Part shown: in pieces, positions 50,394-61,338 of the stretch | Position numbering within the stretch: the first letter of the stretch is position 1 | How the letters are laid out: every line of letters begins with the position of its first letter | DNA from: Frateuria_A sp051900425 | GTDB lineage: Bacteria; Pseudomonadota; Gammaproteobacteria; Xanthomonadales; Rhodanobacteraceae | NCBI RefSeq assembly: GCF_051900425.1 | Contig: NZ_JBHZGK010000005.1 | Span: forward strand, 124,001-188,000 | Direction of reading: 5' to 3' | DNA: 64,000 nt | Made by a program: the position numbers and the translations under genes | Notes under the pieces: model-generated | Told to the model about the DNA's origin: nothing | What the model saw: only the letters and a program-made list of their open reading frames with translations | The model's database searches: none

Positions 50394-51038
50394 TCAGGTC
50401 CTGAGGCCTGCCGCGGCGCTGGCGAGCGCTTCGATACCGGCCCAGTCGCCGGCAGCGAGCTTGTCGGCGGGCGTGAGCCAGGATCCGCCCACGCACAGCA
50501 CGTTGGGCAGGGCGAGGAACTCGGCGGCGGTGGCGGCGCTGATGCCGCCGGTCGGACAGAAGCGCAACTGCGGCAGCGGCCCAGCCCATGCCGCCAGCAG
50601 CTTCGCGCCGCCAGCGGGCACGGCGGGGAAGAACTTCAGGTGCCGGTAGCCGCGTTCCAGCAGCGCCATCGCCTCGCTGGCGGTGGCCGCGCCGGGGAGC
50701 AGCGGCAGCGGGATGTCCGCGGCGGCATCCAGCAATCGCGAGGTCGCGCCGGGCGAGACGGCGAAACGTGCACCCGCCTCGTATGCCGCGCGCAGGTCGG
50801 CCTCGCCCAGCACCGTGCCCACGCCGACCATCGCGCCCTCGACTTCCGCGGCGATCGCACGGACGGCCTCCAGCGCGGCCGCCGTGCGCAAGGTCACCTC
50901 GATCGCCGGCACGCCGCCGGCGACCAGCGCGCGCGCCATCGGTACGGCGGCGCGCGCATCCTCGATCACCACCACCGGGATCACCGGCGCCAGGCGCATC
51001 GCCCGTTCGATTTCCTGCTGCCTGTCGGCGTGGTTCAT
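50394..51038 (-). CDS. eda: KHG/KDPG aldolase (Entner-Doudoroff)
   Basis: 2-keto-3-deoxy-6-phosphogluconate aldolase of 214 aa, cleaving KDPG to pyruvate and glyceraldehyde 3-phosphate. Family motifs: GGVPAIEVTLRT (Glu47, Arg51), Schiff-base Lys135 in YRHLKFFPA and the phosphate loop CPTGGIS. Last gene of the operon; its start shares a base with the end of edd (TGATG-type overlap). Starts at ATG 51038, cytoplasmic. Confidence 0.95.
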   Translation of the reverse strand: MNHADRQQEIERAMRLAPVIPVVVIEDARAAVPMARALVAGGVPAIEVTLRTAAALEAVRAIAAEVEGAMVGVGTVLGEADLRAAYEAGARFAVSPGATSRLLDAAADIPLPLLPGAATASEAMALLERGYRHLKFFPAVPAGGAKLLAAWAGPLPQLRFCPTGGISAATAAEFLALPNVLCVGGSWLTPADKLAAGDWAGIEALASAAAGLRT

Positions 51039-52855
51039 CAGAGCACTCCGGCGCCGAGGTCGGCGTTCATGGCGTGGTTGCGGAACAGGGCGAAGAGTTC
51101 GCGGCCGGTGCCGGCCTGGTGCGTTGCCTGGCTGCCCGCGTCAGGCGCACGGGTGGCAAACTCGGCGGCATCGACCAGGACGCCCAGGCGTCCATTCGCA
51201 CAGTCCAGCCGGATCATGTCGCCCTCGCGCACGCGCGCCAGCGGCCCGCCTGCGGCGGCTTCCGGCGTGACATGGATGGCCGCCGGCACGCGGCCGGAGG
51301 CGCCGGACATGCGCCCGTCGGTGACCAGCGCGATGCGGTGGCCGCGGTCCTGCAGCACGGCGAGCGTGGGCGTGAGCTTGTGCAGCTCCGGCATGCCGAT
51401 CGCCTGCGGGCCCTGGAAGCGCACCACCGCCACGAAATCGCGGTTGAGTTCGCCACGCTCGAAGGCGGCGCGTACCGCGTCCTGGTCGTCGAACACCACG
51501 GCCGGGGCCTCGATCAGCAGGCGATCTTCCGGTACGGCCGAGACCTTGATCACCGCCCGGCCCAGGTTGCCGTCGAGCAGGCGCAGGCCGCCATCGGGGC
51601 GGAACGGCTCGTCCGCGCTGCGCAGCACGCCGCGGTTGCCGCTCTGCTTGCCGACCGGCTTCCACGCCAGCTGGCCGGTCCCGTTGAGTTCCGGCACGAG
51701 GGTGTAGGCAGCCAGGCCCTTGCCGGCCAGCGTCTGCACGTCGGGGTTGAGCAGGCCGGCGTCGAGCAGCTGGTCGATCAGGAACGCCATGCCGCCGGCC
51801 TCGTGGAACTGGTTCACGTCGGCGTAGCCGTTGGGGTACACGCGCGCCAGCAACGGCACCACGGAGGAGAGCGCGTCGAAGTCGTCCCAGCTCAGCATGA
51901 CGCCGGCCGCGCGCGCCATCGCCACCAGGTGCATCAGGTGGTTGGTCGAGCCGCCGGTGGCGTGCAGGCCTACCACGCCGTTGACGATCGCCCGCTCGTC
52001 GACGATATGGCCCAGCGGCAGGTGCGTGGCAGGCGCCGCGTGCACGGCGACCGCCTGCACTGCGGCGCGGGTGAGCGCGTCGCGCAGCGGCGTGTCGGGC
52101 GCCACGAAGCTCGAGCCCGGCAGTTGCAGGCCCATGATCTCCATCAGCATCTGGTTGGAGTTGGCCGTGCCGTAGAAGGTGCAGGTACCGGGGCTGTGGT
52201 ACGACGCCGCTTCGGCTTCCAGCAGCTCGGCACGCGTGGCCTTGCCCTCGGCGAAGGCCTGGCGCACTTTCGACTTCTGCTCGTTGGGGATGCCGCTGGG
52301 CATCGGCCCGGAAGGCACGAACGCGCCCGGCAGGTGGCCGAAGCTGAGCGCGCCGATCAGCAGGCCCGGCACGATCTTGTCGCAGATGCCCAGGTACAGC
52401 GCGCCGTCGAACATGTCGTGCGACAGTGCCACGGCGGTGGCCATCGCGATCACGTCGCGCGAGAACAGCGACAGTTCCATGCCGGCACGGCCCTGGGTCA
52501 CGCCGTCGCACATCGCCGGCACGCCGCCGGCCACCTGCGCGGTGGCGCCGAACTGGTGGGCCAGCTCGCGGATCAGCGCCGGGTAGCGCTCGTACGGGCG
52601 GTGCGCCGAGAGCATGTCGTTGTAGGCGGTGACGATGCCGAGGTTCGGCCCGCGGCCCTCGCGCAGCGCGGCCTTGTCGTCGCCGGTGCAGCCGGCGAAG
52701 CCATGCGCGAGGTTGCCGCAGGACAACTGCGCGCGGTGCGGGCCGTCACCCCCGGCAGCCGCGTCGATGCGCGCGAGATAGGCCGCGCGACTGTCGCGGC
52801 TGCGCTCGATGAGGCGCGCGGTGACTTCGGCGACGACAGGATGCAGCGAACTCAT
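51038..52855 (-). CDS. edd: 6-phosphogluconate dehydratase
   Basis: Edd of 605 aa, an iron-sulfur dehydratase converting 6-phosphogluconate to KDPG. The Cys ligands are visible in HGFAGCTGDDKAAL, MCDGVTQG and SPGTCTFYGTANSNQ, and the IlvD/Edd motifs TGGSTNHLMHL and DGRMSGASG are intact. ATG 52855, 43 bases downstream of pgl. It is encoded between pgl and eda, and the encoded steps are consecutive. Confidence 0.97.
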   Translation of the reverse strand: MSSLHPVVAEVTARLIERSRDSRAAYLARIDAAAGGDGPHRAQLSCGNLAHGFAGCTGDDKAALREGRGPNLGIVTAYNDMLSAHRPYERYPALIRELAHQFGATAQVAGGVPAMCDGVTQGRAGMELSLFSRDVIAMATAVALSHDMFDGALYLGICDKIVPGLLIGALSFGHLPGAFVPSGPMPSGIPNEQKSKVRQAFAEGKATRAELLEAEAASYHSPGTCTFYGTANSNQMLMEIMGLQLPGSSFVAPDTPLRDALTRAAVQAVAVHAAPATHLPLGHIVDERAIVNGVVGLHATGGSTNHLMHLVAMARAAGVMLSWDDFDALSSVVPLLARVYPNGYADVNQFHEAGGMAFLIDQLLDAGLLNPDVQTLAGKGLAAYTLVPELNGTGQLAWKPVGKQSGNRGVLRSADEPFRPDGGLRLLDGNLGRAVIKVSAVPEDRLLIEAPAVVFDDQDAVRAAFERGELNRDFVAVVRFQGPQAIGMPELHKLTPTLAVLQDRGHRIALVTDGRMSGASGRVPAAIHVTPEAAAGGPLARVREGDMIRLDCANGRLGVLVDAAEFATRAPDAGSQATHQAGTGRELFALFRNHAMNADLGAGVL

Positions 52856-52898
52856 GGCAGGTACTCCATGCCGACCGATTCGGTCCGGCAGTCAAGGG

Positions 52899-53612
52899 TC
52901 AGGGACACCAGTACACATCGGCCGGCACCGGCGAGCGCGCCAGCACGACGCGGATCGGATAGTGCGCGGCCTCGCCCAGGCCAAGCCGCGCCTGCGCCAG
53001 CACGTCGCGCTTGTCCTCGCCTTCGATGTGCAGGAAGAGGTGGCGGGTCTGGAGCAGGGTGGGCAGGGTCAGGGTGATGCGCGGTTCGCCGGCGCCGGGC
53101 GCGCGCATCGGCAACACGCCGCTGGGCTGGTCCGGATCCAGCGCGGCGGCGAGCTGGTCGCCTCCGGGGAAGAACGAGGCCGTATGGCCATCCGGACCCA
53201 TGCCGAGCACCACCGCGTCGAACGGCAGCGGCAACGCGTGGATGCGCCGGCCGGCTTCGGCCTGGCCTTCCTCCGGCGTGGCCGCGCCGGTGTACAGCGG
53301 CACGAACGAGGCAACGGCCGCCTGGTTCTGCAGCAGGTGCCCACGCACCAGGCGTGCGTTGGAGCGCGGATCGCCCTCGTCCACCCAGCGCTCGTCGACC
53401 AGGGTGACCTGCACGCGGGACCAGTCCAGCGTGGCCTGCGACAGCAGGTCGAAGAAGCGCAGCGGCGTGCGTCCACCGGAGACCGCCAGCAGAGCGAAGT
53501 CGCGCTCCAGCAGGCCTGCGCGCAGACGGTCGGCGACGCGCTCGGCCAGGGCCAGGGCGAGCGCGTGGCCGTCGGCGAAGCTGTGGGTGGTGACGTTGAT
53601 CGAGGTCGTCAT
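52899..53612 (-). CDS. pgl: 6-phosphogluconolactonase
   Basis: Bacterial type (DevB) lactonase of 237 aa hydrolysing 6-phosphogluconolactone. Motifs AVSGGRTPLRFFDLLS, VTLVDERWVDEGDPRSNARL and VVLGMGPDGHTASFFPG are diagnostic. ATG 53612, downstream of zwf by 69 bases in the same operon. The length is normal for the family. Confidence 0.95.
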   Translation of the reverse strand: MTTSINVTTHSFADGHALALALAERVADRLRAGLLERDFALLAVSGGRTPLRFFDLLSQATLDWSRVQVTLVDERWVDEGDPRSNARLVRGHLLQNQAAVASFVPLYTGAATPEEGQAEAGRRIHALPLPFDAVVLGMGPDGHTASFFPGGDQLAAALDPDQPSGVLPMRAPGAGEPRITLTLPTLLQTRHLFLHIEGEDKRDVLAQARLGLGEAAHYPIRVVLARSPVPADVYWCP

Positions 53613-53681
53613 GGGCGCACTGGCGTGGAAAGGGTCCGACAGTGTCGGCAGCCGGTTGCGGGCATCGGGTGAAGCACCGCG

Positions 53682-55148
<1,467 letters not shown>

Positions 55149-55208
55149 GGTTCACCTCGATTGCGTGTTGGGCAGACGGAATGGGCCATCCCGCCTGGGC
55201 GCCGAGGA

Positions 55209-55228
55209 TGGTACCAGTGAAATACCAG
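55209..55228. promoter_or_regulatory. Candidate operator between zwf and the GntR regulator
   Basis: TGGTACCAGTGAAATACCAG contains inverted half-sites TGGTA (55209-55213) and TACCA (55223-55227) and a direct TACCAG repeat at 11-base spacing. A further TTGGTA lies at 55295-55300 next to the regulator start. The location between divergent genes suits autoregulation and control of zwf. Confidence 0.4.
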
Positions 55229-55310
55229 ATTACGCAGCCAGGCGTGCAGGTCATGCATACGTTTTCATGGCGGCTTGCCGTAAATGGTTCGAGATTGGTA
55301 TGGTTCCGCT

Positions 55311-56063
55311 ATGGAGACCGCGCTCGCCGCCGAATACCGCCGCCTCTGCGAAAGCGCGGATACGCGCCAGCCGCTGGCGTACCTGCGGCTACGCCGGGCG
55401 ATCCGCACCGTGGTCGAACACCGCGACATCGAACCGGGCCAGGCGCTGCCCAGCGAGCGCGACCTGTCGCAGGCACTGGGCCTCTCGCGCGTGACCGTGC
55501 GCAAGGCCATCGCCGGCCTGGTCGAAGAGGGCCTGCTGACCCAGCGCCATGGCGCCGGCACCTTCGTCGCCGAGCGCATCGTCAAGCCGATGTCGCGCCT
55601 GACCAGCTTCACCGAGGATCTTCGCGCGCGCGGCCTGAACCCCCGCTCGGAATTCTTCGAGCGCGGCATCGGCGAAGTGACGCCGGAAGAGGCGATGGCA
55701 ATGAACCTTTCGCCTGGCGCGGCCGTGGTGCGCCTGCACCGCGTGCGCTACGCCGGCGACGAGCCGCTGGCGATCGAGCGCAGCGTGGTGCCCGCCAGCG
55801 TCCTGCCCGATCCGATGGCCGTGCGCGATTCGCTCTACGAAGCGCTGGAACAACGCAACGCCCGCCCGCGCCGCGCCCTGCAGCGCCTGCGTGCGGTGTC
55901 GCTGAGCGCCCAGCACGCCCGCCTGCTCCACGTGCCCACCGGCAGTGCCGGGCTGAGCATCGAGCGGCGCAGCTTCCTCGACGACGGGCGGGTCGTGGAA
56001 TTCACCAGCTCGTGGTACCGCGGCGACATCTACGATTTCGTGGCCGAGCTGCACACTGACTGA
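55311..56063 (+). CDS. GntR-family (HutC/UTRA) transcriptional regulator
   Basis: Regulator of 250 aa with an N-terminal winged helix (about 15-85: LPSERDLSQALGLSRVTVRKAIAGLVEEGLL) and a C-terminal UTRA ligand domain (about 100-245; ending RRSFLDDGRVVEFTSSWYRGDIYDF). UTRA regulators such as NagR bind sugar phosphates. It is divergent from zwf, 162 bases apart, so it probably controls the Entner-Doudoroff operon in response to a sugar-phosphate or amino-sugar signal; many proteobacteria use HexR (RpiR family) for this. ATG 55311 fits the domain start; ATG 55284 is the alternative. Confidence 0.88.
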   Translation: METALAAEYRRLCESADTRQPLAYLRLRRAIRTVVEHRDIEPGQALPSERDLSQALGLSRVTVRKAIAGLVEEGLLTQRHGAGTFVAERIVKPMSRLTSFTEDLRARGLNPRSEFFERGIGEVTPEEAMAMNLSPGAAVVRLHRVRYAGDEPLAIERSVVPASVLPDPMAVRDSLYEALEQRNARPRRALQRLRAVSLSAQHARLLHVPTGSAGLSIERRSFLDDGRVVEFTSSWYRGDIYDFVAELHTD

Positions 56064-56111
56064 TCCCGCGTGCGCGGTACACGCATCGGGTCAAGCGGTT
56101 ACCATCGCGCA

Positions 56112-57713
56112 ATGACTACCGCCAGCCATTCCGTATCACTCCACACGCTGCGCGAGCGCGCCCGGATCTACCTCGAAGGCGGCCAGCTGCCTGCCGCGCA
56201 GGCGGCTCTGGAAACCATCCTCCGGCACGCCCCGAACGACTTGGCATGCAGCCTCCAGCTGGCCGACCTGCTGTTCCAGCAGGGGCACCTGCAGGCCTCG
56301 ACCTTGCCGCTGCTTCGTGCGCTCCATCGCCTGCCGAAGGACGCGCTCCTCATCGTCGGCATGATCCAGCGCCTGGTCGGGCGGGGGGAAATCGTGGCAG
56401 CCCGTGCCTGCCTGGATTTGCTGACGCAGGCGCCGGACCCGCCCGCCCACGTCGTGCTGGCGCAAGCGAAGATGCGATTCATGATCGGCGAGTTCCGCGA
56501 GGCGCTCGAGCTCACGGAAAGGGCGGTGCGTGCCGGCGTGGACACACCCGAAGCGGCCCGGCTCCATGGCATGTTGCTGCAATTCAACGGGCGCATGGAC
56601 GAGGCGTGCAAGGTGCTGGAGCAGTGCCTGGTCCGCTGGCCTGATTTCGGCGATGCGGCACCCGCGCTGGTCGATATGCGCAAGCAGACGCCGGATGCCA
56701 ACCATCTGGCCCGCCTGCAGGAGCAACTTCAGCGCCTGCCGGAGCAGCCCACCGACTCGGGCCAGGCCTTTGCGCGAGCCGAGTTCGAGTACGCGGTCTT
56801 CAAGACCCTGGACGATCTGGGTCGGTACGACGAGGCATGGCAGGCACTGGCGCGATGCAATGCGTTGATGTCCGGCCTGAACCCGTACGATCCCTCGCTG
56901 CAGGAAGCGGTCACTGACGCGCTGATCCGCGCCTCCGCCGAACGGGACACGGCCCCCGTGAAGGCTCCCGCCTTCGAAGGACCGGTCCCGATTTTCATCG
57001 TAGGCATGCCGCGGTCAGGTACGACCCTGCTGGACCGCATCCTGTCCAGCCATTCGAAGGTGACATCGGCCGGTGAGATCGGCGACTTCTGGCGGCAACT
57101 GCATTGGGTGGCCGACGTGATACCGGACCAGTCCAAGGGCCTGCTCCGCGTTGCCCAACGTGCCGACCAGATCGACTTTCACCAGGTCGGCCAGCGCTAC
57201 CTCAAGCAGACGCAGTGGCGGGCGCAGGGCCGGCCGTACTACGTCGACAAGCTGCCCGGGAACATCCAGTTGGTGTCGTTCATCCGCAAGGCGTTGCCGC
57301 ATGCGCCGATCCTGCACATGGTGCGTGACCCGATGGACACCTGCTTCTCCAACTTCAAGGCCATGTTCGGCATCATCTCGCCGCACACGTACGAACTCGG
57401 TGCCATGGCGCACTACTACGGCCAGCACGCCCGGCTGGTTCGCCACTGGCACCAGGCCCTCCCCGACGCCATGCTGGATGTCGATTACGCCGAACTCGTG
57501 CGCCATTCGGAGACCACCATTCCGCGCGTGCTTGCCCATTGCGGGCTGGATGTGGAGGAAGCCTGCCTGCGTCCGGAAAGCAACGCCTCGCCGGTCGCCA
57601 CGCGAAGCACCCCGCAGGTTCGCGAGTCCATCCACACGCGAGGGCTGGGGGCCTGGCGCCATTACGAACGCCAGCTCGAGCCCCTGCGCGAGGCGCTTGC
57701 CCTCGGAAGCTGA
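56112..57713 (+). CDS. TPR-sulfotransferase
   Basis: Protein of 533 aa. About 1-245 contains tetratricopeptide repeats (for example GQLPAAQAALETILRHAPND). About 290-510 is a PAPS-dependent sulfotransferase: 5'-phosphosulfate loop GMPRSGTTLLDRIL (298-311) and 3'-phosphate motif MVRDPMDTCFSNF. It would transfer sulfate to a carbohydrate or peptide held by the TPR part. No signal peptide, so cytoplasmic. ATG 56112, the first Met consistent with a TPR start. It is convergent with an Oar-like TonB receptor gene, a neighbourhood seen repeatedly in this group (from memory). The substrate is not evident. Confidence 0.9.
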   Translation: MTTASHSVSLHTLRERARIYLEGGQLPAAQAALETILRHAPNDLACSLQLADLLFQQGHLQASTLPLLRALHRLPKDALLIVGMIQRLVGRGEIVAARACLDLLTQAPDPPAHVVLAQAKMRFMIGEFREALELTERAVRAGVDTPEAARLHGMLLQFNGRMDEACKVLEQCLVRWPDFGDAAPALVDMRKQTPDANHLARLQEQLQRLPEQPTDSGQAFARAEFEYAVFKTLDDLGRYDEAWQALARCNALMSGLNPYDPSLQEAVTDALIRASAERDTAPVKAPAFEGPVPIFIVGMPRSGTTLLDRILSSHSKVTSAGEIGDFWRQLHWVADVIPDQSKGLLRVAQRADQIDFHQVGQRYLKQTQWRAQGRPYYVDKLPGNIQLVSFIRKALPHAPILHMVRDPMDTCFSNFKAMFGIISPHTYELGAMAHYYGQHARLVRHWHQALPDAMLDVDYAELVRHSETTIPRVLAHCGLDVEEACLRPESNASPVATRSTPQVRESIHTRGLGAWRHYERQLEPLREALALGS

Positions 57714-58218
57714 GCGCGTCCGTCGGACCGGTCCGACGCCCCCCATCGGTTGCAGGGCCTGCCTGCGGCGGCGTCGCCCTCCCCCCCAAGCTCGACGTGA
57801 TACAGCGTGGCGCACCTGCCAGGCGGTCGAGTATGCGTCCGGCTATCGCCCCCGAAAGGGCCAGGGCACGTCTACGCGGTTAGCGGATATGCCGGTCCAG
57901 GGCGGATGGCGCGGCTGGCGCAAGATTCAAACGGCGTTGGCGCGACGCGGCCAGCACGGGCATGGCCGTCGGTGGCCGGAGCCTTTGCCTCGTGTTGTTC
58001 CAGACTCGTCCATCGTGAGCATCGGGCGCCGCTTGGTGCTGTTAGCGACAACAGCGGCTGGCCGCGGGAACGGCGGGGCCTGTACGCGTGTCATCGTCCG
58101 CAACCTGGCGGGCGGGCTCATCGGGTGATCGGGCCGTCAGCGGTCTCACCAAGGCTTCCTCGCCGCGCATGGGCTTTCACGGTGACCGGTCACCGCAAGC
58201 CTCTGGTTGGTAGGGCAG
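57714..58218. other. Intergenic region, no gene supported
   Basis: Just after the sulfotransferase stop there is an 18-base perfect palindrome, CGTCGGACCGGTCCGACG (57721-57738), without a T-run. The rest has several open frames of 60-180 codons in different frames, but none has a ribosome site, domain or hydrophobic pattern that I can support. Confidence 0.5.
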
Positions 58219-58251
58219 AAAAAAACCACCGGCCTTGCGACCGGTGGTTTT
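58219..58251 (-). terminator. Intrinsic terminator of the TonB receptor gene
   Basis: On the minus strand, an 11-bp stem AAAACCACCGG / CCGGTGGTTTT with an 8-base loop is followed by a run of seven T. It lies about 28 bases after the TGA of the receptor gene. Confidence 0.88.
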
Positions 58252-58278
58252 CAAGGCTTGAATCAGCCGATCGACCTA

Positions 58279-61200
58279 TCAGTAGTCGTAGCTCACCGAC
58301 AGTCGCACGTAGCGCGGCGCTTCGAACGTCACCGGCGTGTGGAACTGGTTGTCGATGAAGCCCGGATCCACGTCGCGGGTCGGGTAGGTCTGCGTCGCGC
58401 GCTGCTCGTTGAGCAGGTTGAAGACGTCCAGCTTGAACGCGAGCTTGTGATCGGCGAAGGCGGGCATGTACTGCACGCCGACGTTGATCTGCTTGGTCCA
58501 CGGGGTGTGCGTTTCACCCGGCGGCGACTTCTTGCCACCGCACCAGTGGTAGTCCGGGCCGTAGAAGGTCGGATCCTGGTCGGCCGTCGGGCCGTAGTAG
58601 CCCAGGCAGGACTCGGCCACGCCCGACTGCACCAGCGCCGTGCCGGATACCAGCCACTCGGGCGAGAACGAATACGCGCCGCGGATGCGCAGCTGGTGCT
58701 TGCGGACGTTGAACAGCTCGCCGTTCTGGCCGTCCATCAGCTGCCAGGCATCCCAGTCCTCGGTCTTGGACACGTCGCCCTGGCCGAAGTCCGAACGCAC
58801 CTGGCCTTCGGTGTTGCCGAAGCCGCGCGAGTAGGTGTAATCCACGCGGGCCTGCCACTTGCCGTCGAACGGATGCTCCATGTACAGGTTCAGCGAGCCG
58901 GTCTTGCGCTTCACGCCCTGGGTGTAGCCCCAATCCTGCTGGGTCATCGACACCAGCTGGTCGGGCAGGCCGCTGCCCTCGTCGGCGCGGATCAGCATGG
59001 TGTTGGTTTCACCCGGGTTGATCAGGCGGCAGTACGCCGGACCCAGCAACGAGTTGTAGTAGCCGCTGTTCACGATGGCGAGGTAGTTGTCGTAGCTGTA
59101 CTCGCCACCCGGGGCGATACCCATCTTGCCGGCGATGCGGTACGGGCTGCACTCGTCGTCGATGGCGGCCTTGAGGTCACGCCACATCGCCTTGGCACCG
59201 TAGTTCCAGCTGTCGTTGAGCTGCTTGTCGAAGCCCACGATGAACTCGTCCAGGTACTCCGGCTTGAGGTTGCGCGCGGTGACCTGCTGGGGATCCTTCG
59301 GCAGGCCGAACTCGCCGTCCGGAGACACCAGGCCGCCCACGGGCGTCAGGCCCTGCGGGATGCCGTTGGCGTCCACGCTGTCGTAGTTGTAGGTCTGCCA
59401 GGTGTAGGTCGAGACGTTCGCCGCACGCTCGGCCGCGTTGTCCGGCAGCGCGAGGTAGTAGCGACCGACGTTGCCGTAGATCTTGAACGAGGAGTCGCCG
59501 TTGACGTCCCAGCTGACGCCGATGCGCGGCTCCCACTGGTTCTTCATGTCGACGAAGGCGTCGCCGCGATCGTTGTAGTTGGTGAAGCGGTCGTTGCGCA
59601 GACCGACCTTCAGCAGGACGTTGGACGAGACCTGCCAGGTATCCTGCAGGTACCACGCCTTCTGGTCCATGGACATGCTGGTCTGCCAACCGATCCGGTA
59701 CTGGCGCACCGTGCCGTTGGAGCGGTAGGACCAGAAGTAATCGATGGCCGGATTGAACGGGTTGACCTGCGACTGGCCCTGGTTCTTGGCCTCGTAGTGC
59801 ATGTTGTCGATACCGACGGCCAGGTCGTGGTCGCCCAGGCGGTAGTCGAAGTCCACGCGCAGGCCGTGGGTGCCATTGGTGGCATTGCTGGACAGCCAGC
59901 TGCTGTTGGTCTGCGTGTTGCTGATGCCGGTCGGCGGCGTACCCGCCGGGACCTTGGTCGGATCCTGGTACTGCGGGTTGGAGATGTACGGCAGTTCGCT
60001 GTGGTTGCCGTAGATGTTCGGATTCTTGAAGTCGGCCTTGCCGTAGACGATGCTCAGCGTGGCGTTGTCGGTGATGTAGCTGGTGAAGTGGCCGATGTAG
60101 AAGTCGGCGTTGTCCTTCGTGACGTCGTTCGGCGCAGCGAAGGCACCCGGGGAGAGCGTCGCGTAGTCGAAGTAATAGGTCGACCCGGTGCCGGTGGTCT
60201 GGTTGTTCTTCAGCGCGGTCAGCTCAAGAACGTTGTTGTCGGTGATGTTCCAGTCCAGCTTGCCGTAGAACTTGGTGTTCTTGTCGCGGTTGTAGGAGAC
60301 GCGCTGGGCGGTGTCGGTGCCGACCGTGGTGTAGCCGGTCTTGGTGGTTTCACCGGCCAGGAACATGAACAGCTTGTCCTTGATCAGCGGACCGCCGATG
60401 TAGGCCGAGTAGACCGTCTCCCACTGCTTGTTGTCATTGCGGTACTGGTGCAAAGCACCGACCAGGTCCGGGTTCGCCCACTGGTACTCGAGGGCACCGG
60501 TCGGCGGCGGCAGCGCACCGCTGGCGTAGTAGCGGTTGCGCGGGCTGGCCTGCAGGTACTTCGGCTCCCACACGACCTGGCCACCGAAATGCCATTCGTT
60601 GGTGCCGCGCTTGCCGATCTGGTTGATCACGCCGCCGTCGGAACGACCGTACTTGGCGTCGTAGCCGCCGGTCAGGGTTTCCTGCTGGTCGATTGCGCCG
60701 TAGGGCAGCTGGAAGCCACCGATGTTGCGGTACGGCTCGCCGGTGTTGTAGCCGTTGACGTAGTAGGCGTTCTCCGAGACGCTGGAGCCGCCGAACGCCA
60801 CGGCGTTGGCGAAGTAGCTGCTGCCCTTGACGGTACCGGGAGCGAGCAGCGCGATGGCTTCCGCGCTACGGGTCACCGGCAGCTTCTGCAGGTCAGCGGC
60901 AGTGATGATGGTGCTGGAGTTGACGCTGGTGACGTCGATCGCGGGCAGGGCGCTGGCGACCACCTGCACCGTGCCGAGGTTCTGCGCATTTTCCGCGGTC
61001 GCGGCGGCGAACGGTACCTGCGTACCACCGCCCGGCGAAACGCCTACGTTTTCCTGCGTGGCAAGCACCTGGCCATCCTTGCGGAGGGTGACCGTGTAAC
61101 GGCCCACCGGCACGGTGACCGAGTAGCGGCCGCTCGCATCCACCGCCACTTCGCGGGTGGTGCCGTTGGCGCCCTGGACCATGACGGTCTCGCCCACGCC

Positions 61201-61338
61201 GACCGGCGCCGTACCGAAGATGCTGCCGGTGGTGGCCTGGCCGAGCGCGAGGCCGGTGAAGCCCAGGCCCATGGCCATCGCCATGGTGAGGGCCGTGCGA
61301 CGGGGCAAGGGCCCGCGCGGAATATGTCGCTTGTTCAT
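58279..61338 (-). CDS. Oar-like TonB-dependent receptor
   Basis: Outer-membrane receptor of 1019 aa. A signal peptide (cleaved after LALGQA, about residue 35) precedes a carboxypeptidase-regulatory-like beta sandwich (about 38-105), a TonB plug (ITAADLQKLPVTRSAEAIALLAPGT, GGYDAKYGRSDGG) and a beta-barrel ending in the aromatic VSYDY. This is the Oar subgroup, whose members take up large substrates or export proteins. Near the C-terminus, SCLGYYG and YHWCGG hold a conserved Cys pair likely to be disulfide-bonded in a surface loop. Its paralogue starts at 63229. Strong promoter and terminator frame the gene, so it is monocistronic. ATG 61338. Confidence 0.94.
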   Translation of the reverse strand: MNKRHIPRGPLPRRTALTMAMAMGLGFTGLALGQATTGSIFGTAPVGVGETVMVQGANGTTREVAVDASGRYSVTVPVGRYTVTLRKDGQVLATQENVGVSPGGGTQVPFAAATAENAQNLGTVQVVASALPAIDVTSVNSSTIITAADLQKLPVTRSAEAIALLAPGTVKGSSYFANAVAFGGSSVSENAYYVNGYNTGEPYRNIGGFQLPYGAIDQQETLTGGYDAKYGRSDGGVINQIGKRGTNEWHFGGQVVWEPKYLQASPRNRYYASGALPPPTGALEYQWANPDLVGALHQYRNDNKQWETVYSAYIGGPLIKDKLFMFLAGETTKTGYTTVGTDTAQRVSYNRDKNTKFYGKLDWNITDNNVLELTALKNNQTTGTGSTYYFDYATLSPGAFAAPNDVTKDNADFYIGHFTSYITDNATLSIVYGKADFKNPNIYGNHSELPYISNPQYQDPTKVPAGTPPTGISNTQTNSSWLSSNATNGTHGLRVDFDYRLGDHDLAVGIDNMHYEAKNQGQSQVNPFNPAIDYFWSYRSNGTVRQYRIGWQTSMSMDQKAWYLQDTWQVSSNVLLKVGLRNDRFTNYNDRGDAFVDMKNQWEPRIGVSWDVNGDSSFKIYGNVGRYYLALPDNAAERAANVSTYTWQTYNYDSVDANGIPQGLTPVGGLVSPDGEFGLPKDPQQVTARNLKPEYLDEFIVGFDKQLNDSWNYGAKAMWRDLKAAIDDECSPYRIAGKMGIAPGGEYSYDNYLAIVNSGYYNSLLGPAYCRLINPGETNTMLIRADEGSGLPDQLVSMTQQDWGYTQGVKRKTGSLNLYMEHPFDGKWQARVDYTYSRGFGNTEGQVRSDFGQGDVSKTEDWDAWQLMDGQNGELFNVRKHQLRIRGAYSFSPEWLVSGTALVQSGVAESCLGYYGPTADQDPTFYGPDYHWCGGKKSPPGETHTPWTKQINVGVQYMPAFADHKLAFKLDVFNLLNEQRATQTYPTRDVDPGFIDNQFHTPVTFEAPRYVRLSVSYDY

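Noticed and set aside
57807..58358. 183-codon frame behind the sulfotransferase
   Set aside because: It runs through the terminator and into the antisense of the receptor gene, with no ribosome site or family feature.
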